From NCBI RefSeq assembly GCF_000144645.1, contig NC_014377.1, positions 372,001 through 436,000 of the forward strand: a DNA stretch of 64,000 bases, read 5' to 3'. The DNA comes from Thermosediminibacter oceani DSM 16646 (GTDB lineage Bacteria; Bacillota; Thermosediminibacteria; Thermosediminibacterales; Thermosediminibacteraceae). Below are positions 42,554 to 49,973 of the stretch, in pieces; the stretch's first letter is position 1, and every line of letters starts with the position of its first letter. Position numbers and translations under genes: made by a program. Under the pieces are notes generated by a model that did not search any database, had not been told where the DNA came from, and worked only from the letters and a program-made list of their open reading frames with translations.

Positions 42554-43336
42554 ATGGGTTCTACCTACAAATGGGAGACAAAAAGAATATTAATTACTGT
42601 TAAAGCATATCCACAGCCTTCAAGAAGATATGGCGAGGCTGTATGTGTGGCAGGGATAACCGATGAAGGTAAATGGATAAGATTATATCCTGTTCAATTC
42701 AGGGATCTCCCACAAGAAAAGCAATTTAGGAAATATGAATGGATAGAAGCTAAAGTTATAAAATCATCTGATGATACGAGGCCCGAAAGTTATCATGTTG
42801 ATCCAGATAGTATAAGGAAATTACATTTTGTAGACACTAAAGATAATTGGGCTGAAAGGAAAAAGATTGTTCTTCCCTTGCTAAATAAATCATTAGAAGA
42901 ATTAATAGAAAAATGCAAGAATGAAAATATATCTCTTGGATTAATTAAACCAAAAGAAGTACTTGATCTTATTATACAAGAAGAACCAGAAAATTGGAGG
43001 CCAGAAAAGGAAATATACCTAAGACAAATAAGCTTATTTTCATCGGTACAAAAACAAGTTTTAGAAAAAATACCTTGGTCTTTTGCTTATAAGTTCATTT
43101 GTGATGATAAAAAATGCAATAGGGAACATATATTGTCGTATGTTGATTGGGAAATATATCAAAGTTACCGTAGCTGGAGAAAGAAATATAATGATAAGGT
43201 ACTTAATAAAATCAAAAACAAATATTTCGATTATTTCAAAAATCGAGACTTATATTTTTACGTTGGAACGGTACATAAATTTCATAGGTTTGCCACTTTT
43301 GTAGTTATAGGAACATTTTACCCCCCAAAAAGTTAA
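42554..43336 (+). CDS. Hypothetical partner of the DUF488 protein
   Basis: A 260-residue soluble protein: ILITVKAYPQPSRRYGEAVCVAGITDEGKWIRLYPVQFRDLPQEKQFRKYEWIEAKV near the N-terminus and a Cys/His-containing C-terminal part (FICDDKKCNREHILSYVDWEIYQSYR, then GTVHKFHRFATFVVIGTFYPP). ATG 42554 with AAGGTGG upstream. AT-rich like the DUF488 gene. I recognise no named domain. The CDDKKCNREH stretch could bind metal. Confidence 0.6.
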   Translation: MGSTYKWETKRILITVKAYPQPSRRYGEAVCVAGITDEGKWIRLYPVQFRDLPQEKQFRKYEWIEAKVIKSSDDTRPESYHVDPDSIRKLHFVDTKDNWAERKKIVLPLLNKSLEELIEKCKNENISLGLIKPKEVLDLIIQEEPENWRPEKEIYLRQISLFSSVQKQVLEKIPWSFAYKFICDDKKCNREHILSYVDWEIYQSYRSWRKKYNDKVLNKIKNKYFDYFKNRDLYFYVGTVHKFHRFATFVVIGTFYPPKS

Positions 43337-43365
43337 AAAAGGTATTTAGGATATACTAGAGATTC

Positions 43366-43704
43366 CGGCCCTGCATCGAGCACCTTCGGGCTCCATGCAG
43401 GGCCGAAATTTTGGGCACCTCCGCTTTCGGGCTTACGCCCTGGTGGAAGTGCCCTTTATAAATGCAAAAGCGGTATAGAAAATAACAACAACCCCGGCCT
43501 CTGGCCGGGTAAATTATCGCCTCACGGCCCGGCGATTATAACATCCCGGCGCGGGCTTCCGGCAAGGGGTTCGCTTCGCCGCGGTGAGCATAAACGGCCT
43601 CCGCCCCGCCTTTGGCGGGTCCCCTCCAATTATCCCTCCCCGCGCCCTTTTTTTGGGTAGCCAAGTCGTGAGGCGGCTCACAGCAAGGACGGGGTCGGGA
43701 GTGC
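43366..43704. repeat. GC-rich multi-hairpin repeat, copy 1
   Basis: A non-coding block in the 456-base gap before the gene at 43793. It contains in order: hairpin GGCCCTGCAT/ATGCAGGGCC with an inner GAGC/GCTC stem; hairpin GGGCAC..GTGCCC with inner GGGC/GCCC; CCCGGCC-TCT-GGCCGGG; and a long region with ACATCCCGGCGCGGG, CGCTTCGCCGCGGTGAGCAT and CTCCAATTATCCCTCCCCG. Nearly the same series occurs at 59217-59574. The short frames inside it have no ribosome binding sites and are not credible genes. Confidence 0.85.
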
Positions 43705-43792
43705 ATGACCCCGTCGACAGCACCTTAACCCCCGGCTCTCGAAGCCAGGCCGTAAGCACGGGGAAAAAAGTAAAAATGTTGGAGGGGTGTAA

Positions 43793-44002
43793 ATGAAAGG
43801 TCATCAAATGGATTACGAATTGAGTTATATCTTATGGCGAGGTATACATGATGCTCTTGAAAAAGCTATCGAAAGAAGAGATAAGAAGGCGGTTGAACCT
43901 TTAAAAAGGGCGGTAGAATATTACAACAAACATTTCGTCACTAGCGGCAAGTATCTGGAGGATCTATTAAGTAAATTGGAATCCCTTAAAGGGGGTAATT
44001 GA
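43793..44002 (+). CDS. Small hypothetical protein
   Basis: 69 residues, helical and charged (WRGIHDALEKAIERRDKKAVEPLKRAVEYYNKHFVTSGKYLEDLLSKLESLKGGN). TTGGAGGGG precedes the ATG. It ends at TGA 44000-44002, overlapping the probable start of the prepilin peptidase. Function unknown. Confidence 0.65.
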   Translation: MKGHQMDYELSYILWRGIHDALEKAIERRDKKAVEPLKRAVEYYNKHFVTSGKYLEDLLSKLESLKGGN

Positions 44003-44411
44003 GATAACATACCTATTCGTTATAGTTGTCTTAGGCTATTTAAGTTGGGTTGATATTAAAAAGAGGGAAGTGCCGGACTGGGCAGTACTTGCCCTCTTTA
44101 TTTATTCCCTGTTTGCTTGCCGTAATCTTAAAGAAGGCTTTATTATAGGAGGCTTTGTTTTTATTACTCATTTATTGGTTGCAATAGCGGCCAGCGGAAG
44201 TATTGGTGGCGGGGATATCAAGCTCATAAGCGTCTTAGCTTTTTTGATGGGCCGTGATTTCTTCCTTATAACCCTGTCGTTGGCCGGGTTAATGTTAGCA
44301 ACGCTCATATATGCTTTGGTCACCGGAAAGGGATTGAGATATTCAATTCCATTAGTGCCGTATTTATTTCTCTCATTTCTCATTTCATGGGGGTGTTTTT
44401 TTGAAGGATAG
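43998..44411 (+). CDS. Prepilin peptidase (A24 family, TadV/CpaA-like), start codon unusual
   Basis: Membrane aspartyl protease that cleaves the Flp prepilin. The two catalytic Asp motifs are SWVDIKKREVPDW (near residue 20) and GGGDIKLISVLAFLMG. The first lies upstream of the earliest standard start, GTG 44070, so translation must begin further up. From the stop at 43968 the frame has no ATG, GTG or TTG. ATT 43998 is the nearest candidate, or a base is missing so that TTG 43999 would be the start. Length about 137 residues with five hydrophobic segments. Confidence 0.8.
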   Translation: MEITYLFVIVVLGYLSWVDIKKREVPDWAVLALFIYSLFACRNLKEGFIIGGFVFITHLLVAIAASGSIGGGDIKLISVLAFLMGRDFFLITLSLAGLMLATLIYALVTGKGLRYSIPLVPYLFLSFLISWGCFFEG

Positions 44412-45090
44412 TATGAGGCTCTTCACCACTATGGCGAGAGGAGAGGACGGGCTGTATTCCGTCGAAATCACAAGGGGATACTGTGACGGAAAATGCGTTT
44501 TTTGCAGGAGGTGCTACGAAAACCGAGATATTCTAAAGCCGGTAAACTCGTATGAGGCTGATTTCTACGAAGAACACTTCGTCAATCACCAGGCGAGAGT
44601 CGCAGGACTTTGTGCTAAAGTAGCTGAGTATATAGCTTTGGAACAAAAAAAAGCGACAGTACTTATACAGGCTGCACTCTTGCACGACATAGGAAAAATC
44701 TTTATTCCTAGTGCTGTTTTTATGAAAAAGGGAAGGCTGACGCCCGAAGAATTTGAGGTGGTCAAGTGTCATGCGGTGCTGGGTGCTTTTTATTTAAAGG
44801 GTCGGGGGTTTCCGGCAAGTGTGACGGAAGCAGTTAAACATCACCACGAAAGGTACGACGGAGCCGGCTATCCTGACGGTCTGAAAGGAGACCACATACC
44901 GCTTTTAGCAAGGATAATTGCTGTCTGTGATGCCGCTGATGCAATGTTGGTAGGCAGACATTACAGAGCGGCTATTAGTAGAAAAATGGTAATTGATGAA
45001 CTCTTAAGGAATTCAGGGAGCCAGTTTGATCCTGATGTGGTAAATGTAATGGTCGAAATTATAAACGAGGAGGCGGTCGTAAATGTTTAA
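44401..45090 (+). CDS. HD-GYP-domain phosphodiesterase with Cys cluster
   Basis: Probable cyclic-di-GMP phosphodiesterase of 229 residues. HD motif LLHDIGKIFIP and GYP motif HHHERYDGAGYPDGLKGDHIPLLARIIAVCDAADAM are complete. A short N-terminal part has CDGKCVFCRRC, spacing CxxxCxxCxxC, which could bind zinc or an Fe-S cluster. TTG start after GGGGGTG. It overlaps the prepilin peptidase by 11 bases and the ParM-like gene by eight bases. Confidence 0.87.
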   Translation: MKDSMRLFTTMARGEDGLYSVEITRGYCDGKCVFCRRCYENRDILKPVNSYEADFYEEHFVNHQARVAGLCAKVAEYIALEQKKATVLIQAALLHDIGKIFIPSAVFMKKGRLTPEEFEVVKCHAVLGAFYLKGRGFPASVTEAVKHHHERYDGAGYPDGLKGDHIPLLARIIAVCDAADAMLVGRHYRAAISRKMVIDELLRNSGSQFDPDVVNVMVEIINEEAVVNV

Positions 45091-46108
45091 AATTGGTTTG
45101 GACTTAGGGTATGGGTACGTGAAGGGCGTGAACGAGGCCGGTAAAGTTGCGGTATTTCCTTCGCTTGTAGGAAATGCATATGAAAGGCCTTTGAAAAGCT
45201 TATTTGAGAATAATCAGGAAAAAGTAATTGATAACATGCATCTGGTAGTTGTGAACGGTGAAAAGCTGGAGTTTTTTGTTGGAGAGTTGGCAAGGAGGGA
45301 AAGCAGGAACGTTTCGTATGCTTTTGACCAGAACAAGATAAATCATCCGAATACCAGGGCCCTTCTTGCCGCGGCGTCAATTCTTTTGTTTCCCGCAGAG
45401 GATTTACCAATTCATTTAGTTTCTGGACTTCCACTTGAGGAATATATCCATAAAAAAGACGAGTTTAAAGAGATGTTAAAGGGATATAAGGTTCTAGCAT
45501 GCTTTAAAGGAGATGAAAAGGTAAAAGTAATCAAATTCGATAAGGTCACCATCTTTCCCCAAGCGGCAGGGGCCGTTTACTACGCTATCTGGGGAGATCT
45601 CCAGAATTATCTTATCAGAGGAAGTTACTTAGGATTGATAGATATAGGTTTTAAGACTACAGATTTTATTGTTTTTCTTGTAGATAATCGGTTGGTGCTC
45701 AGGGAGGATCTTTCAGGAACTATTGATATCGGAATATCGTCACTCTACAATATGGCCGATAAACTTTTTACACAAAAGACTGGCGGTAAACTGGATATCC
45801 CCGAACTTATGCGTCTCATATGCGACGGCAGAATATTTTTCCGCGGCAGGCAATTGGATTTTTCGGAAGAACTAAAGGCTAAAAAAGCTGAAATAGCCCA
45901 AGTAATAAAGGACAGACTCAAAGCAGTATGGGGAAATAAGCTAGACTTTTTCAACACCGTATTCCTGGCCGGCGGTGGTGCGAAGGACCTACAGGAATTC
46001 CTTACGGATATATACGAAAACACGGTAATAGTTAAGGACCCCCAGCTTGCCAACGCAAGAGGCTTTTTAAAGGTAGCAGAGCTAGAGGAAAAGAAGGTGG
46101 CCAAATGA
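45083..46108 (+). CDS. ParM/StbA-like plasmid segregation actin
   Basis: A 341-residue actin-fold ATPase. Phosphate-1 motif IGLDLGYGYVKGV, phosphate-2 LGLIDIGFKTTDFIVF and adenosine motif VFLAGGGAKDLQEFL are present, with HLVSGLPLEEY in between. ParM filaments push plasmid copies apart. ATG 45083 after GAGGAGGCGG. Together with the repeats at 46285-46570 and the small DNA-binding protein at 46576 it makes a type II partition locus. Confidence 0.85.
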   Translation: MFKIGLDLGYGYVKGVNEAGKVAVFPSLVGNAYERPLKSLFENNQEKVIDNMHLVVVNGEKLEFFVGELARRESRNVSYAFDQNKINHPNTRALLAAASILLFPAEDLPIHLVSGLPLEEYIHKKDEFKEMLKGYKVLACFKGDEKVKVIKFDKVTIFPQAAGAVYYAIWGDLQNYLIRGSYLGLIDIGFKTTDFIVFLVDNRLVLREDLSGTIDIGISSLYNMADKLFTQKTGGKLDIPELMRLICDGRIFFRGRQLDFSEELKAKKAEIAQVIKDRLKAVWGNKLDFFNTVFLAGGGAKDLQEFLTDIYENTVIVKDPQLANARGFLKVAELEEKKVAK

Positions 46109-46275
46109 TATATAACCCCTACGAGAATGCCTGGAATCTCATGAAGCAGATGGCCGAAGAATATATGAGAGAGAAGAACTACCTCACTTCGAGAGAATTT
46201 AAATATATCATTCGACTTTGCGAGAAGAGTATAAACATGTTTACGGCCTTAAGTCCAGATGATACAACGGTTTAA
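46105..46275 (+). CDS. Small hypothetical protein downstream of ParM
   Basis: A 56-residue frame (MIYNPYENAWNLMKQMAEEY...) starting in the ATGA overlap with the ParM-like stop codon, so translational coupling is likely. Helical and charged; no recognised domain. It may be a filament or centromere accessory. Confidence 0.6.
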   Translation: MIYNPYENAWNLMKQMAEEYMREKNYLTSREFKYIIRLCEKSINMFTALSPDDTTV

Positions 46276-46284
46276 GAGAGCTAT

Positions 46285-46570
46285 TTTTGTTTTTTGTAAT
46301 ACATTTCTATTAAGGATAATGTTTACATCCTCTAACCCTGGCTTTATACCGTTTCTAGTTTATTGATTTTTAATTTGTATTACAACTATACCTAACCTTA
46401 TGTTTACACCTCCAAACCGCTGAATACAGATGGTTTTACAGGATTATTTTTTCGTTTTTGTATTACATTCTAATTGTGTTTGAAGCACGGTGTAATACAT
46501 TTTTCGATTTAACAGTCTATTTACCTTTATTGGATGCAGTTTAGAGAGTGTAAACTTATATGGGAGTGAA
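46285..46570. repeat. Candidate centromere (parC-like) repeats
   Basis: The 300-base gap holds no gene but two repeat families. GTAATACA or its complement TGTATTAC occurs near 46296, 46375, 46459 and 46491. ATGTTTACATCCTC (46319) and ATGTTTACACCTCC (46400) are 81 bases apart, the same distance as the first two GTAATACA sites, with a third, inverted GTGTAAAC copy near 46548. Such spaced repeats next to a ParM gene and a small DNA-binding protein gene suit a partition site and operator. Confidence 0.65.
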
Positions 46571-46575
46571 GAGTA

Positions 46576-46857
46576 TTGAAGGTATACAGCTTTAGGCTTG
46601 GAAAAGGAGATGAGGACATTGAACAACTACTGAAGGGGCTGGCTAGGAATGAGAGAAGTCAATACATAAAAAATGCGCTACGGTTTTATAGAGATTTCGG
46701 TGAAAAAATTTCAAAAATAGAAGCAATGCTTGAGAAGATTGAAGCTTCCGGATTTTACCCACCGGGCCCACGGGAAGAAGCAGAGCCGGAACAGGCCGGC
46801 TATGACACGGCAGAAAAAATGCTTATCGAAAGCCTTGAAAATATCCTATCTTTCTAA
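46576..46857 (+). CDS. ParR-like small DNA-binding protein
   Basis: A 93-residue protein: a short beta-strand start (KVYSFRLGKGDEDIEQLLKGLARNERSQYIKNALRFYRDFG) with the ribbon-helix-helix look of CopG/ParR proteins, then a coiled segment and a Pro/Glu-rich tail. TTG start after GGGAGTGA. Its place beside the repeat array and ParM-like gene suggests the centromere-binding adaptor. Confidence 0.65.
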   Translation: MKVYSFRLGKGDEDIEQLLKGLARNERSQYIKNALRFYRDFGEKISKIEAMLEKIEASGFYPPGPREEAEPEQAGYDTAEKMLIESLENILSF

Positions 46858-46915
46858 GGCCTGTCGATATGCCGGCCCCGTGGGGGTAAAATCTCTCTTT
46901 TTATGGCTTTCTTTT

Positions 46916-47044
46916 TAAATGCAGGATAAGGCGCACCGCGCATGACGACGACACACAACAGGCAGAGCCTGTTGGTTCCTGCATTTATAAGCGACGCACT
47001 TTGCACCGCTTTTGAGATATTTGAGCGGCAAAAAAGCGGTGCAA
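46916..47044. other. Candidate origin of transfer (oriT)
   Basis: This 129-base region just upstream of the mobilisation genes is packed with inverted repeats: TAAATGCAGGA (46916) with TCCTGCATTTA (46977); CAACAGGC-AGA-GCCTGTTG (46956-46974); and TTGCACCGCTTTT (47001) with AAAAGCGGTGCAA (47032). The minus strand reads CTTATCCTGCATTT near 46917-46930, which resembles the ATCCTG nick region of MOBP systems. No gene is visible from 46858 to 47118. Confidence 0.6.
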
Positions 47045-47118
47045 GATAGGTTCATATGTTGATACTATTTAATTCGTTGGCGACGCTTTTAAGCGGTTTG
47101 TCAGAAAGGAGGTATACT

Positions 47119-47487
47119 TTGAAGAAAGTAACGGTTTATCTTTCAGAAAATACATACGATGTCTTGAACAATCTATCTTCCAAAAGAAAAGAATCTATGT
47201 CATTAATCGCAAGAAAAATACTTGAAAAAGGACTGACAGAAGAAGCTGCAAAAGACGGGATAGACGCCGTAACGGACGCCGTAAGAAGGGCTATGCGCGA
47301 CATCCTGAAGCCTACCGAGGACCGCTTAGCCAAACTTGCAGCCAAGGCTGCGGTAGCAGCTGCTACGGCTATGTATCTCAATACACAATGCATTGCTGAC
47401 TTAGGGAAGAATAATGCTTTGGAGTTATATCAGATAGCCCGCACAAAAGCCGTCGCATACCTTCGGGAAAAGGATGAAGAAGCATGA
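47119..47487 (+). CDS. Ribbon-helix-helix mobilisation accessory protein
   Basis: A 122-residue protein. The N-terminal KKVTVYLSENTYDVLNNLSSKRKESMSLIARKILEKGL is a ribbon-helix-helix DNA-binding domain and the rest is Ala-rich and helical. TTG 47119 with GAAAGGAGG six bases upstream is the best start. It overlaps the relaxase gene by four bases and probably binds oriT like MobC-type accessory proteins. Confidence 0.75.
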   Translation: MKKVTVYLSENTYDVLNNLSSKRKESMSLIARKILEKGLTEEAAKDGIDAVTDAVRRAMRDILKPTEDRLAKLAAKAAVAAATAMYLNTQCIADLGKNNALELYQIARTKAVAYLREKDEEA

Positions 47488-49973
47488 GTCGAGCACCCTT
47501 CATAATAAAAATAGCCTTTTACAAGGCGTCTCAAAAAAATCAGGCAAAAAACGTTGCACACATCCAGTATATCGCCACAAGGCCGGGCGCAGATAGAGGC
47601 GAATTCAACATAGGTGACGACCTAGATGCAGATCCCGGTACCGCCGCTGGCCATGCAAAGTATATGGACGAGAGGCCTGGCAGCCACGGACTGTTCGGCC
47701 CCGAAAACAAAACGCCTGACCTAAGGGAAGTCCAGCGGGAACTTAAAGATCACAATGGGATTGTCTGGCGTATGGTCTTATCTTTGAAGGAAGAAGACGC
47801 CATAAGACTGGGATATACCGCAAGGGAATCCTGGGAGAAGGCCCTCAAGGCCACGATGCCTGAAGCTGCCGCTAAAATGGGTATTCGAGAGTCAAATCTG
47901 AAATGGGTTGCCGCCTTTCACCAAGCCCAGGGACACCCCCACGTCCACGTGGTCATGTGGGAAAAGACACCCCAGCGTACAAGGGGTGTCCTTTCTTTAG
48001 GGGAACGAAAGGACCTTCGCAGGGTATTTGTCCGTGAAATATATGCGGAAGAAAGACTTGCTCTTACGGCTAAAAAGTCGGCCATCAGAGACCTGATTAG
48101 AGAAACGGCGAGAAAGGACGTTTTTAGTGTCATAAGAGAGATTGAGAAAGCTAGACTGGAAGTTAGGGCCCTTGCAGGACAGGAACCGGGCCTCCCTCCG
48201 GTATTACATACTGTTACTCAAGAAGAGCTTATAAACAAATTAAACGGCTTGGCAAAAATCATGCCCGGACACGGCAGGGTTGCCCTTAAATACATGCCGG
48301 TGGAAGTGAAAAAAGAAGCAAGAGAAATAGCTGACTGGATCCTGTCCCAGCCTGGCTTTACGGGGTCTGTGGAAAGATATAAGGACCTTGCCAGACAGCT
48401 GGCCGGCTATCATACTTTTCAAGAGCAAAGGCTAAACGAAGCTGCACAGAAGGCTTACGAAGATATGAGAGACAGGGTAGCTCAGATAGTATTGCAGGGT
48501 GCTGTTAAAGTCCAGCAGATCGAGAGCTTCATAGAGTCCAGGCCGCAGATGACCGAGCATGAAGCGACCGAATATGAGGCGGTTAAGATTTCGGAACAGG
48601 CCTTAGAAAGAAAGGAAATAGAGAATATACCACAAGAAGGGACTATAGGCGGAAGGAGGATAGGTGCAGGCAGCGCCGATGAAGCAGCCAAAAGACTTTG
48701 GAGGACCACGCATTATTCCTTGAACAGGGTATATCTCCAGGAAAACCCGGGGGCCGACATACTGAAGCCGCGGCTGAACGAAAATTTTAGAAAAGAGATA
48801 GCCGAGCGCCTCCAGGATATAGCCAGCTCAATGCCGGACCTGCAGGGAAAACCTGCATATACTTATCTCCCTGATGAGTTAAAACAAAAAGCAAGGGAAA
48901 CGGCTGAATGGCTCCTTACCCGCCAGGAACTTCAGAATCGTTTTTCTGAAATTGGCCCCTTAAAAGCCGAACGGCTAACTCGGCGTATGGCGGAACAGGT
49001 AGCTATCAGAGCTTATGATCTTGTGCCGAAAGAAGTACCTGATGTTGAAATGGTGCTCCACAGCCGCCGGGCGGAAGAAGCGGTAAATAAATTACGAAGC
49101 GTTCGGTCGGACTTTGTCAAGGATGACCTCGAAGAGGCAAGATGGACGGTAGGCGCCATATACCGGGCTCTGACTTACCTTGGAAAAGAAAAAGAGGCTC
49201 GGGAGGTTGCAGAGAGATTCGGGAAAGAAGCCGGACTACAACATAATGAAATTCTAAAAGCCCTGGAAAAAGAGATTGAGCGTATACAATTTATAGCCGA
49301 CAAGTCCCAGGAAAAGGGTCAATATCAAAGGCATATGAGCCGGAACGACTGGCAGCAGCTCACCGAAAATCTGGGTTTAGAAGAAGAGGAGCTGCTGTTC
49401 CCCTGGTTTGGTGTAAAAAAAGTAGAAGAAAATGAGGCTGAAGAAAAGCAGAGAGTAAAAGAAGAATTAAAGGTAACTCTGATCGAAGATAGAGTTTCTC
49501 CTGCCGTTGCCGTATTAGAACAGGCTGGTGGAAAGCCGGAAGATCTAAAGGAACTTCGATGGACATTGGTCACAATGACTTCCGTGCTCAAAGCTTTAGG
49601 GGTAGATGAAGCTGGCCGGGAAAGGATTGTGCGGGGCTGGTGCGAGAGAGCTGGCGTGGATATATTGGAAGCAAGATTGAAGGATGTACTGGATAGGACG
49701 ACAATATCGAAGGATGATATTTGGCTCGGTAAACGAAGCTGGGAAAGGCTTATGGCCAATCTCGGCATTAAAGATGCACCGGACCTTCCCTGGTCGGTCG
49801 GCAGCCCTATACCAATGTCCGCCAGGGTGGCCTCGGATGTATGGAAGGCGGCCTGGAGGGCACTGGAACGGGAAAGGCTCAGGGCTGAGGCCCAGGTCCT
49901 TCTTGCGGCTGAAAGGGAGATGCAGAGGAAAAAAAGAGAGGCCGAGAGGGAGGGGAAAAGCCGTGAAGGTTAG
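47484..49973 (+). CDS. MobP-type relaxase
   Basis: An 829-residue DNA strand transferase that nicks oriT. N-terminal relaxase domain: PFIIKIAFYKASQKNQAKNVAHIQYIATRPG with the candidate Tyr, then the three-His motif HQAQGHPHVHVVMWE near residue 155. The long helical C-terminal part (residues about 250-829) has repeated LPDELKQKARETAEWLL-like segments that occur twice (KYMPVEVKKEAREIADWIL and TYLPDELKQKARETAEWLL), suggesting internal duplication. It resembles the MobP3-type relaxases of Firmicutes. Overlaps the coupling-protein gene by 11 bases. Confidence 0.87.
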   Translation: MSRAPFIIKIAFYKASQKNQAKNVAHIQYIATRPGADRGEFNIGDDLDADPGTAAGHAKYMDERPGSHGLFGPENKTPDLREVQRELKDHNGIVWRMVLSLKEEDAIRLGYTARESWEKALKATMPEAAAKMGIRESNLKWVAAFHQAQGHPHVHVVMWEKTPQRTRGVLSLGERKDLRRVFVREIYAEERLALTAKKSAIRDLIRETARKDVFSVIREIEKARLEVRALAGQEPGLPPVLHTVTQEELINKLNGLAKIMPGHGRVALKYMPVEVKKEAREIADWILSQPGFTGSVERYKDLARQLAGYHTFQEQRLNEAAQKAYEDMRDRVAQIVLQGAVKVQQIESFIESRPQMTEHEATEYEAVKISEQALERKEIENIPQEGTIGGRRIGAGSADEAAKRLWRTTHYSLNRVYLQENPGADILKPRLNENFRKEIAERLQDIASSMPDLQGKPAYTYLPDELKQKARETAEWLLTRQELQNRFSEIGPLKAERLTRRMAEQVAIRAYDLVPKEVPDVEMVLHSRRAEEAVNKLRSVRSDFVKDDLEEARWTVGAIYRALTYLGKEKEAREVAERFGKEAGLQHNEILKALEKEIERIQFIADKSQEKGQYQRHMSRNDWQQLTENLGLEEEELLFPWFGVKKVEENEAEEKQRVKEELKVTLIEDRVSPAVAVLEQAGGKPEDLKELRWTLVTMTSVLKALGVDEAGRERIVRGWCERAGVDILEARLKDVLDRTTISKDDIWLGKRSWERLMANLGIKDAPDLPWSVGSPIPMSARVASDVWKAAWRALERERLRAEAQVLLAAEREMQRKKREAEREGKSREG

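Noticed and set aside
43366-43796. Short frames in the GC-rich repeat
   Set aside because: Both copies give Pro/Arg-rich translations in several frames without ribosome binding sites; the conserved feature is base pairing, not protein.
49684-49962. Upstream extension of the VirD4 frame
   Set aside because: It overlaps the relaxase gene in another frame, and GTG 49963 has a proper ribosome binding site.
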